43,459 nt of DNA. Origin: Firmicutes bacterium UBA3553 (GTDB lineage: Bacteria > Bacillota > Clostridia > Tissierellales > Sedimentibacteraceae). Shown in pieces: positions 23,861-30,617 of the stretch. The stretch covers positions 75,655-119,113 of the forward strand of contig DFOA01000036.1 of assembly GCA_002381185.1 (NCBI GenBank). Reading direction: 5' to 3'. The notes beneath the pieces are model-generated. The model was not told the origin of the DNA. It made no database searches and saw nothing but the letters and a program-made list of their open reading frames with translations. A program made the translations under genes and the position numbers. How positions within the stretch are numbered: the first letter of the stretch is position 1; every line of letters starts with the position of its first letter.

Positions 23861-23909
23861 CCTAATATAATGACAAGAAATATTTAGGCGGACAGAAGAT
23901 ATATTAAAT

Positions 23910-23938
23910 TTGACAATTAAATATAGTTTAATTATAAT
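23910..23938 (+). promoter_or_regulatory. Perfect consensus promoter without a downstream gene
   Basis: TTGACA (23910-23915), a 17-base spacer and TATAAT (23933-23938) match the sigmaA consensus exactly. Transcription would start near 23945, at the edge of IR-R, and run rightwards into a region with no gene and towards the antisense side of tRNA-Leu. If the segment between the inverted sites flips, the promoter would map to about 23179-23207 on the minus strand, with a start about 99 bases before the HD-GYP leader ORF. Confidence 0.8.
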
Positions 23939-23947
23939 AATCATAAG

Positions 23948-23980
23948 AAAATAATGTAACAAAATCTATATTTTGTTACA
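23948..23980 (+). repeat. Right inverted recombination-site candidate (IR-R)
   Basis: This site is the inverted partner of 23137-23169. It lies within a larger perfect hairpin, 23944-23989, with two 21-base arms (AAGAAAATAATGTAACAAAAT and its complement) around CTAT. The core dyad is GTAACAA / TTGTTAC with a 10-base spacer, as in IR-L. The hairpin would form at the very 5' end of RNA from the orphan promoter. Confidence 0.65.
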
Positions 23981-24112
23981 TTATTTTCTTTACTGTATAA
24001 CTTATAAGTTGTATTCTTACCAACAAAATAGCAATTTATTCTGTTATTCTAATTATATCAAAAAAACTTGATGTAAACTGTCCAAAAATTTAACCTCAGT
24101 AAAAATATCGCG

Positions 24113-24158
24113 AATAAATGAAAAACGAGAGTTTTGAATTTTATGTTCAAAACTCTCG
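24113..24158 (-). terminator. Terminator of tRNA-Leu
   Basis: On the minus strand a perfect 13-bp stem (CGAGAGTTTTGAA with its complement; arms 24158-24146 and 24138-24126) with a 7-base loop is followed by TTTTTCATTTATT. It lies about 120 bases downstream of the tRNA. Confidence 0.8.
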
Positions 24159-24280
24159 AAATCTATATACTTCTGAACCAACAACCTTCAACATTAAAAT
24201 TAATATACGAACAAATTGGGTTAGGAATATAAAAAAAGCAAATATATTTTTAACTGCTGCTAAAAATAATTTGCCTGTTT

Positions 24281-24366
24281 TGGTGCGGTCGGGGGGATTT
24301 GAACCCCCACGAATATACATTCGCTAGCCCCTCAAGCTAGTGCGTCTGCCGTTCCGCCACAACCGC
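24281..24366 (-). tRNA. tRNA-Leu (anticodon GAG)
   Basis: The minus strand folds into a class II tRNA of 86 bases including an encoded CCA end. The acceptor stem is GCGGTTG / CGACCGC with one T-G pair. The anticodon stem CTAGC / GCTAG encloses the loop TTGAGGG, giving anticodon GAG, which reads CUU/CUC leucine codons. A variable arm (GAATGTATATTC) and a T arm with GGTTCAAATCC follow. It has its own strong promoter and terminator. Confidence 0.96.
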
Positions 24367-24379
24367 GAACTGCTTTATT

Positions 24380-24408
24380 ATTATATGTGATGGACAAGAT
24401 TTTGTAAA
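24380..24408 (-). promoter_or_regulatory. Promoter of tRNA-Leu
   Basis: On the minus strand TTTACA (24408-24403), a 17-base spacer and TATAAT (24385-24380) end 13 bases before the first base of the tRNA. Confidence 0.8.
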
Positions 24409-24486
24409 GAGAAATTTTATATGAAAATTATGGAATATTGAGTAAGTGTATGGAAATAATATAAAAAATTCGGACTTTAATTATTC

Positions 24487-24515
24487 TTGTAATATTTTCC
24501 TGTTTAGATTATAAT
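24487..24515 (+). promoter_or_regulatory. Putative promoter of the PhzF-like gene
   Basis: TTGTAA (24487-24492), a 17-base spacer and TATAAT (24510-24515) lie 29 bases before the ATG. It may serve the whole block from 24545 to 28492. Confidence 0.65.
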
Positions 24516-24544
24516 TATAGTAATATAATTAATTGAGGTGCAAT

Positions 24545-25417
24545 ATGCAAGGAGCAATTTTGAAATCCTTTACCTGTGGAAATACCGGAGGAAACGGTGC
24601 GGGTGTAATTTTACTTGACAAACAAATAACAAATGATGAAAAGCAGGAAATTGCTGCAAAAATAGGATTATCTGAAACAGCTTTTATATTGCAGAAGGAC
24701 GAAAAAAATTTTGATTTAAGTTTTTTTACCCCGGTTTGTGAAGTTGATCTTTGTGGTCATGCTACAATTGCTGCATTTTATTATTTAGGGCTTACAGGTG
24801 TTATTAAAGGTCTAAATGAAGATATAAAAGTGTACCAAAACACAAAAGCAGGGAATCTGGGAATCGAGTTGAAATTTAGCAGCAATGTGGATTATGTCTT
24901 AATGCAGCAGCAAAGGCCGCAAATTTTTGATGAGCTCATCGGACAAGACTTGAAAAGAATCGCGGATTCATTAAATACAAGTGAAAATAATATAGGACTT
25001 AAATGTGCTGAAATATATCCAACCATAGTATCTACAGGATTAAAGGATATAATGGTGCCGGTTAAAACGAGACACATATTGAACAATTTAAGTGTTGATT
25101 TGAACATGATTAATGTTTTATCGGCTGAAAAGGATGTTGTCGGTTATCATGTGTATACTATTGAAAACGGTGAAGTATATGCCAGGAATTTTGCTCCAAG
25201 GGTAGGAATAAATGAAGAATGTGCTACAGGAACATCTAACGGCGCATTATGCAGTCTTTTGTACAAGAGAGACGTAATTTCTAATGCAACAGAAGTTATT
25301 CAAGGCGAGTCAATGAATGAAAAAAGTCTTATATATGTAAAAATTGCTGAAAAAAATGGCTTAATTGACGTATATGTCGGTGGCAAGGCTTCGATTTTAA
25401 TGAAATTAAATATTTAG
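24545..25417 (+). CDS. PhzF-family isomerase-like protein
   Basis: This 290-residue protein of the diaminopimelate-epimerase fold belongs to the PhzF family. It has the conserved N-terminal FTCGNTGGNGAGVILL, the catalytic-Glu motif GLSETAF (Glu44), the FFTPVCEVDLCGHATIAAF segment and the C-terminal EECATGTSNGALCSLL. PhzF isomerises dihydrohydroxyanthranilate in phenazine producers. No phenazine genes are here, so the substrate is unknown; many such paralogs exist in non-producers. A TTG at 24533 is rejected because GAGGTG just after it is the ribosome site for ATG 24545. The DRTGG gene follows after 14 bases. Confidence 0.88.
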   Translation: MQGAILKSFTCGNTGGNGAGVILLDKQITNDEKQEIAAKIGLSETAFILQKDEKNFDLSFFTPVCEVDLCGHATIAAFYYLGLTGVIKGLNEDIKVYQNTKAGNLGIELKFSSNVDYVLMQQQRPQIFDELIGQDLKRIADSLNTSENNIGLKCAEIYPTIVSTGLKDIMVPVKTRHILNNLSVDLNMINVLSAEKDVVGYHVYTIENGEVYARNFAPRVGINEECATGTSNGALCSLLYKRDVISNATEVIQGESMNEKSLIYVKIAEKNGLIDVYVGGKASILMKLNI

Positions 25418-25431
25418 GAGTAGGAGACGTT

Positions 25432-25785
25432 ATGAAAATTAAAGAAATAGCCAAAATTTTAAATGCAGATATATTGACTGATTTCAGCAGTGAAGATACG
25501 GATATTCAATGTGGTTTTGCAAGTGATTTGATGAGCGATGTTCTGGCTTATGCAAACAGTGACTCTTTGCTTGTTACCGGATTAAATAATGCTCAGGTAA
25601 TAAGGACGGCAGAAATGATGGACATGACGACAGTGTTATTTGTGAGAGGAAAGAGACCCTGCAAGGAAATACTGGAATTAGCTGAAGAAAATTCTGTTAC
25701 TGTACTTGCAACAAATTATACTATGTTTAAAACATGTGGATTGTTGGTTTTAAATGGCATGAAGGGAATAGAATCGGATGACTGA
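25432..25785 (+). CDS. DRTGG domain protein (first copy)
   Basis: This 117-residue protein has the DRTGG fold found as a regulatory domain beside CBS pairs and in phosphotransacetylases: KIKEIAKILNADIL at the start, then DLMSDVLAYANSDSLLVTGL and a C-terminal ILELAEENSVTVLATNYTMF. It is homologous to the protein at 27471-27803 of the same operon. Such proteins usually accompany [FeFe]-hydrogenase-like genes in Clostridia and may bind a nucleotide. The stop overlaps the next gene by 8 bases. Confidence 0.85.
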   Translation: MKIKEIAKILNADILTDFSSEDTDIQCGFASDLMSDVLAYANSDSLLVTGLNNAQVIRTAEMMDMTTVLFVRGKRPCKEILELAEENSVTVLATNYTMFKTCGLLVLNGMKGIESDD

Positions 25786-26203
25786 AGGTTTTTTAAAAAG
25801 ATATAGCTTTAACATTGCTGCAAATGATTTCATGACTGCCGGCAAGGGATCTAGCACAATAAAAAATTTGCTGAAGTCGATGGGGATAAATGCCAACATT
25901 ATAAGAAGAATAGCAATCATATCTTATGAAGCAGAAATAAATATCGTCATACATTCTTTCGGAGGAAAACTCCATTGTGACTTATATGAGGATAAAATTA
26001 TAATTATGTCTGAAGACGTGGGACCGGGAATTGAAGATGTGGACTTAGCTTTGACTGAGGGGTATTCGACAGCACCCGAGAGCATAAGAGAACTTGGTTT
26101 TGGTGCCGGTATGGGTCTTCCAAACATGATGAAGTACTCAGATGAGTTTGATATAACTACCAGCAGAGAGGGTACTGTTATTAAAATTACTATTTTATTG
26201 TAG
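25778..26203 (+). CDS. HATPase-fold ATP-binding protein (RsbW/SpoIIAB type)
   Basis: This 141-residue single-domain GHKL ATPase resembles anti-sigma-factor kinases. The N-box lies around EAEINIVIHSFGGK, the G1 box is EDVGPGIEDVD, and the ATP lid and G2 box are ELGFGAGMGLPNMMKYSD. It probably phosphorylates or sequesters a partner protein. No anti-anti-sigma or sigma gene is adjacent. Its place between DRTGG and H-cluster genes suggests a redox- or H2-responsive signalling module. Confidence 0.85.
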   Translation: MTEGFLKRYSFNIAANDFMTAGKGSSTIKNLLKSMGINANIIRRIAIISYEAEINIVIHSFGGKLHCDLYEDKIIIMSEDVGPGIEDVDLALTEGYSTAPESIRELGFGAGMGLPNMMKYSDEFDITTSREGTVIKITILL

Positions 26204-26212
26204 GAGGTATAC

Positions 26213-27460
26213 ATGAATTTTTCGATTATGCTTGATAAGGAAAAATGTAAGTGCTGTACAAATTGTATGAAAAGATGTCCTACACAAGCCATACGCCTGG
26301 TAGACGGAAAGGCTTTTATAAATAATTTAAAATGCATACATTGTGGAGAATGCGTAAAAGTATGTCCTTATGGAGCGTATACCCCTGAATCTATTGAATG
26401 GTGCGAAGAAATGCACTTTTCGTCATATAAGTACAAAATTGCCATTTCATCTACCCCGCTGTATGGTCAGTTCCCTAAAGGAACTGACATTTGCAAGGTT
26501 CAAAACGCGGTTTTAAAGCTTGGCTTTGACTATGTTTATGATGCAAGTTGGGCGGCTGAAATGGTTGCCCTGGCTATAAAAAGGAAGATTGATGAAGAAA
26601 AGAGCATAAGACCGTTTATTTCAACAAATTGTCCTGCTGCAGTCAGGTTAATTAAAAACAGATATCCTTCTCTGATGGATCATTTAATTTTACTTAAGGA
26701 GCCAATGGTTATTGCAGCTATGATTGCAAGAGAAAAGGCAAAGACAAAATTCAATTTGAAGGATGAAGAAATAGGTGTATTTTATATTTCGCCATGTCCT
26801 GCAAAACTTCTTGCAGTGACTGATCCTGTTGGTGATTATAATCCTTGTGTTGACTGGGTTATTCCACTTAATACAATTTACGGAGAATTGTACAGGGAGA
26901 TTATCAAGTGTGATGATAAATTATGCTCATATCCTTCACTTAAAGGTACAAAATGGGCTGTATCAGGAGGTCAATCAGAATCTGCAGGATTAACAAATTA
27001 CATTGCAGTTAACGGAATGGAAAATATCATTCAAATTTTAGATGAAATTGAAAACGGTAATTTAAGCAATGTTGACTTTGTAGAAACATTGGCGTGTGTC
27101 CAGGGATGTGTCGGAGGAACTTTCAATGTTTTAAATCCATTTATTGCTCAGAGTAATATTAATTATATATTAAGCAGCACAAAGGATGAGAGCTTGAATG
27201 TTGACTCCGAAAGATTTGATGAAATGTATGATGAAGGAATATTTAAATTCAAACTTAAAGCAGATGAAAACCCAAGCAAATTCAGTATGAAAGAAGCAGT
27301 TGTAAAAAGAGAAAAAATAAAAGAAATTTATGATGCTCTTCCGGGGCTTGACTGCGGGTCCTGCGGTGCTCCAACTTGTTATGCCCATGCAGAAGACGTG
27401 TATAACAATGAGTCAACGCTGTATGATTGCGTAGTTCTAAGAGCAAATGGAAAAGTATAG
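26213..27460 (+). CDS. HydA-like iron-sulfur protein, putative sensory [FeFe]-hydrogenase
   Basis: This 415-residue protein starts with two 4Fe-4S motifs (Cys12, 15, 18, 22 and Cys41, 44, 47, 51). It continues with an H-cluster domain and ends with an Fe-S domain like that of RnfB (Cys381, 384, 389, 406 in DCGSCGAPTC...YDC). H-cluster ligands are kept: Cys140 (STNCP), Cys195 (SPCPAK), Cys295 and Cys299 (ACVQGC). The catalytic proton-relay Cys of HydA (TSCCP) is replaced by Asn139. That pattern and the signalling neighbours argue for a sensor or low-activity hydrogenase rather than a bulk H2 producer. No HydE, HydF or HydG gene is in the window. Confidence 0.88.
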   Translation: MNFSIMLDKEKCKCCTNCMKRCPTQAIRLVDGKAFINNLKCIHCGECVKVCPYGAYTPESIEWCEEMHFSSYKYKIAISSTPLYGQFPKGTDICKVQNAVLKLGFDYVYDASWAAEMVALAIKRKIDEEKSIRPFISTNCPAAVRLIKNRYPSLMDHLILLKEPMVIAAMIAREKAKTKFNLKDEEIGVFYISPCPAKLLAVTDPVGDYNPCVDWVIPLNTIYGELYREIIKCDDKLCSYPSLKGTKWAVSGGQSESAGLTNYIAVNGMENIIQILDEIENGNLSNVDFVETLACVQGCVGGTFNVLNPFIAQSNINYILSSTKDESLNVDSERFDEMYDEGIFKFKLKADENPSKFSMKEAVVKREKIKEIYDALPGLDCGSCGAPTCYAHAEDVYNNESTLYDCVVLRANGKV

Positions 27461-27470
27461 GAGAGGTACT

Positions 27471-27803
27471 ATGGAAATTTCAAATTTCGCGGAACAATTG
27501 AAGCTCGGCATTTTATTTGAATCAAAAAAGGATATAAATGTAGAAGGAGTTTACATCGGCGATTTGCTCAGCATTGTAATGTCAAAAGCAAAACAAAATT
27601 ATGCATGGATAACTGTTCAAACCCATATTAACACTATAGCGGTTGCAGAGCTTTTGGATTTGTCATGTATTATTGTGGTTGAAAACATGGAAGTTGAACG
27701 GGAAACAATAGAAAAGGCAAAAGAACTTGACATACCTATATTTAAAACAAATGAAAGTGCTTATGAGATTGCATGCAGACTGTACAACATGGGAATAAAA
27801 TGA
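27471..27803 (+). CDS. DRTGG domain protein (second copy)
   Basis: This 110-residue paralog of the protein at 25432-25785 shares the pattern of a helical start (FAEQLKLGILFES), a GDLLSIVMSKAKQNYAWITV segment and a final EKAKELDIPIFKTNESAYE. The start is ATG 27471 after GGAGAGG; an upstream in-frame ATG (27447) lies inside the previous gene. The stop overlaps the PHP gene start (ATGA). The two paralogs flank the H-cluster gene and may form a heterodimer. Confidence 0.85.
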   Translation: MEISNFAEQLKLGILFESKKDINVEGVYIGDLLSIVMSKAKQNYAWITVQTHINTIAVAELLDLSCIIVVENMEVERETIEKAKELDIPIFKTNESAYEIACRLYNMGIK

Positions 27804-28492
27804 AACTTTTTTATGATATGCACATTCATTCGGATTTATCACCTTGCGGCAATGATGATATGACGCCGAATAATATTGTAAATATGTCATATATAAAAGG
27901 ATTAAATATTATTTCCGTAACAGACCACAATACAACCGGGAATTTGTCTGCAGTAGTGGAATTATGCAACAAAGCCGGCATAAAGCTGGTGCCTGGTATT
28001 GAGGTAGCAACTAGGGAAGAAGTGCACGTTCTTTGCTATTTCAAAGACATTTATAATGCACAGCAATTTGGAGAATTAATATATAATTCTCTTCCCGATA
28101 TATGCAATATACCTTCTATTTTTGGGCAGCAGAACATTTATAACAGCAGTGATGAGATTATTGGTACCCTGGATAAACTTCTGATTAACGCATCAAGTTA
28201 TTCATTGACAGAGCTGTGCACCTTGACTGAGCAATATCATGGAATAATGGTCCCTGCCCATATTGACAAAAAATCGAATGGCATTTTAGGAGTGTTAGGA
28301 TTTATACCATCTGATATCAAGATTAAATTTGTAGAAATATATACTAAAACAGATATAGACAAAAGATTAATAAAAAATTTAAATATTTTGAAAAATTCAG
28401 ATGCACATAATCTTACTGATATTTCAGAAGCAGAAAACTACATTGAGTTAGACGATATAGAGGAAATTTATAATTATCTGTGTATTAAATGA
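27800..28492 (+). CDS. PHP domain phosphoesterase
   Basis: This 230-residue member of the PHP metal-dependent phosphoesterase family has motif 1 DMHIHSDLSPCG, motif 2 VTDHNTTGN, Glu in PGIEVATREEVHVLCYF, His in VPAHIDKKSNG, and the terminal motif KNSDAHNL. These give the metal ligands expected for a trinuclear site. The substrate is unknown; relatives hydrolyse nucleotide or sugar phosphates. It starts inside the stop of the DRTGG gene (ATGA overlap), so translation is coupled. Confidence 0.88.
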   Translation: MKLFYDMHIHSDLSPCGNDDMTPNNIVNMSYIKGLNIISVTDHNTTGNLSAVVELCNKAGIKLVPGIEVATREEVHVLCYFKDIYNAQQFGELIYNSLPDICNIPSIFGQQNIYNSSDEIIGTLDKLLINASSYSLTELCTLTEQYHGIMVPAHIDKKSNGILGVLGFIPSDIKIKFVEIYTKTDIDKRLIKNLNILKNSDAHNLTDISEAENYIELDDIEEIYNYLCIK

Positions 28493-28498
28493 TATGCG

Positions 28499-28521
28499 TA
28501 GGGCTTAGCGCCCTATTTTTA
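28499..28521 (+). terminator. Short hairpin terminator after the PHP gene
   Basis: TAGGGC and GCCCTA form a 6-bp stem around a 5-base loop, followed by TTTTTAT. It lies between the PHP and second HATPase genes and may be a partial terminator that lowers expression of the last gene. Confidence 0.55.
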
Positions 28522-28542
28522 TAACCTGCGAATGGAGAAGAT

Positions 28543-29088
28543 ATGAAAGAAATTTCGATGCATATTTTAGATATTGTAATGAACAGTGTCAAAGCGAAAG
28601 CAACATTAATAGAAATTAATATAGAAGACAGTATAAAATACAACCGATTAAAAATTGCCATAAAAGATAACGGGATTGGTATGAGCAGTGAAATGACAAA
28701 ACATGCAACAGATCCTTTTTTTACAACAAGGACAACGAGAAAGGTAGGGCTGGGTATACCCATGCTTAAGGAAGCTTGTGAACGATGTAACGGTTCTTTT
28801 CATATAAATTCAGAAATTGGAGAAGGAACTTTGATTGAATGTCATTTTGAAAGAAATAATATTGACAGATCTCCCTTGGGAAATATGGGTGACACAATTA
28901 TGACAATTATTAACTCTTTGGAAAAATGTGAATTATTATACAAACATAAAACCGACGAAGACACATTCATTTTAAATACAGCTGAGATAAAGGAATTGCT
29001 TAATGGCAGCAACATTAAGGACAATGAAGTCATGCTTTGGATAAAGGAATATGTAAATGAAAATATACGAAGTATAACAACTATTTAA
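28543..29088 (+). CDS. HATPase-fold protein, histidine-kinase-like ATPase domain
   Basis: This 181-residue protein is made of a GHKL ATPase domain without a recognisable dimerisation/phosphoacceptor helix. It has the N-box (SMHILDIVMNSVKA, with Asn), the G1 box KDNGIGM, the F-box-like DPFFTTRTTRKVGLGIPM (lid and G2) and GSFHINSEIGEGTLIECHF. A C-terminal tail of about 65 residues follows. It is the last gene of the DRTGG/H-cluster set; with the other HATPase it suggests a kinase-based output. GAGAAG precedes the ATG. Confidence 0.85.
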   Translation: MKEISMHILDIVMNSVKAKATLIEINIEDSIKYNRLKIAIKDNGIGMSSEMTKHATDPFFTTRTTRKVGLGIPMLKEACERCNGSFHINSEIGEGTLIECHFERNNIDRSPLGNMGDTIMTIINSLEKCELLYKHKTDEDTFILNTAEIKELLNGSNIKDNEVMLWIKEYVNENIRSITTI

Positions 29089-29172
29089 CAAGGAATCTTA
29101 TGGAAATCACATCAATTGGTTGCAAATTCCTAAAAAAAATGATAAAATTTTAAAAAATAAATAAAAAAGGTG

Positions 29173-29201
29173 TTTAAAAGTATTCTATAATCTGTTATAA
29201 T
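29173..29201 (+). promoter_or_regulatory. Promoter of the rnf operon
   Basis: TTTAAA (29173-29178), a 17-base spacer and TATAAT (29196-29201) lie 72 bases upstream of rnfC. This separates rnf transcription from the signalling block before it. Confidence 0.6.
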
Positions 29202-29273
29202 CGATTTGTTTGATTATTAAATAACTTTTATATAATATATTATATAAAACAATTAAAACAAGAGGTGAAATTT

Positions 29274-30605
29274 ATGAGCACAAAATTGTTTACATTTAAG
29301 GGCGGAGTCCATCCACCTACAAACAAGACGCTAACACAAAATGTGCCTATTGAAGATGCAGTTGATCCTAAAATTGTTGTTATCCCATTATCACAGCATA
29401 TAGGAGCACCTTGTGACCCGTTGGTTGCTGTAGGTGATACAGTAAAAGTAGGACAAAAAATAGGTGAATCAAAAGCCTTTATGTCAGTACCGGTACATTC
29501 AAGCGTATCAGGAACAGTAAAGAAAGTCGAACAACATTATGTACCTAACGGTTCTAAGGTTAATTGTGTAGTAATAGAATCTGATGGAAAGTTCGAAGTA
29601 CATGAATCTGTTCAGCCTAAAGGAAATGTAGAAAGTCTGACAAAAGAAGAAATTTTATCAATCATAAAAGAAGGCGGCATGGCAGGTATGGGGGGAGCAA
29701 CATTCCCTACACACGTTAAGTTAAGTCCTCCAAAGGACAAGCCAATTGATGTATTGTTGGTAAACGGTGCAGAATGCGAACCATATTTAACTGCTGACCA
29801 TAGAATTATGCTTGAAAAACCAGAGCTTGTTTTATTGGGTGTTAAAGCAATCATGAAAGCTTTGGGAGTTAATAAAAGCTATATCGGAATAGAAAAAAAC
29901 AAACCCGATGCAATTGAAGTGATGCAAAAAACAGTAGCAGGCGAAGAAGGTATCGAGGTTGCTCCTTTAGAAGTAAAATATCCTCAGGGAGATGAAAAAA
30001 GAATAATAAATGCCGTAACAGGCAGAGTGGTTCCATCAGGCGGACTTCCTATGGAAGTAGGGTGTGTTGTAGAAAATGTCGGAACTGTTGCTACAATAGG
30101 CAATATTATTAAGACAGGTATGCCTTTAGTTCAAAGAGTTGTAACTGTATCTGGAAGTGCTGTTCAAAATCCTAAGAACTTATACGTGAGAATAGGTACA
30201 ACATTTAAAGATGTAATTGAACAATGCGGTGGGTACAAAGAAGAACTGGGCAAGATTATAAACGGCGGACCAATGATGGGAATTGCTCAATTTACAGACG
30301 AAGTTCCTGTTATAAAAGGTACGTCAGGGATTCTTGTATTTAACAAAAAGGAAGCTGATCTTCCTGAACCATCAAACTGCATTATGTGCGGAAGGTGCGT
30401 CGAAGCATGTCCTGTGCAGCTGATGCCATACAAAATCAGCAGATACGCAATTCAGAAAAACTTTGATGCTGCTGATGAATATCATGCAGCAGACTGTATA
30501 GAATGCGGCGGTTGTTCTTACATATGTCCGTCTAAGAGGCCATTGAAAGAAACAATCAGCGTAGCAAAAAAAGAAATACTGGCAAGACGCAAAAAGGTTA
30601 AATAG
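29274..30605 (+). CDS. rnfC: Rnf complex subunit RnfC
   Basis: This is the peripheral subunit of the ferredoxin:NAD+ oxidoreductase (Rnf) that interacts with NADH. It has 443 residues, with an N-terminal barrel/lipoyl-like part (KGGVHPPTNK, VPVHSSVSGTV), a flavodoxin-like NADH/FMN region (GMGGATFPTHVKL, LLVNGAECEPYLTADHR), and two 4Fe-4S motifs near the C-terminus (CIMCGRCVEACP and CIECGGCSYICPSKRP). The start is ATG 29274 after AGAGGTG; the GTG at 29265 is part of that site. It is the first gene of the order C-D-G-E-A-B usual for Clostridia. Confidence 0.97.
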   Translation: MSTKLFTFKGGVHPPTNKTLTQNVPIEDAVDPKIVVIPLSQHIGAPCDPLVAVGDTVKVGQKIGESKAFMSVPVHSSVSGTVKKVEQHYVPNGSKVNCVVIESDGKFEVHESVQPKGNVESLTKEEILSIIKEGGMAGMGGATFPTHVKLSPPKDKPIDVLLVNGAECEPYLTADHRIMLEKPELVLLGVKAIMKALGVNKSYIGIEKNKPDAIEVMQKTVAGEEGIEVAPLEVKYPQGDEKRIINAVTGRVVPSGGLPMEVGCVVENVGTVATIGNIIKTGMPLVQRVVTVSGSAVQNPKNLYVRIGTTFKDVIEQCGGYKEELGKIINGGPMMGIAQFTDEVPVIKGTSGILVFNKKEADLPEPSNCIMCGRCVEACPVQLMPYKISRYAIQKNFDAADEYHAADCIECGGCSYICPSKRPLKETISVAKKEILARRKKVK

Positions 30606-30617
30606 GAGGAAAAACAG

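Larger units (their letters stand above)
23861..24280. other. Region without protein gene: promoter, IR-R and tRNA terminator
   Basis: This 420-bp stretch contains a perfect orphan promoter, the right inverted site and the terminator of tRNA-Leu, all listed separately. A 69-codon frame at 24118-24327 runs through the terminator and into the tRNA and is not a gene. Between 23990 and 24110 I see nothing. Confidence 0.6.

Noticed and set aside
24118..24327. 69-codon open frame on the plus strand
   Set aside because: It crosses the tRNA terminator and enters the tRNA-Leu gene antisense.
23300..24366. Integrated element using tRNA-Leu as attachment site
   Set aside because: The recombinase lacks the arm-binding domain of tRNA-targeting integrases. 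I found no direct repeat of the tRNA 3' end nearby, and no other mobile genes are present. Inverted rather than direct sites fit inversion better.
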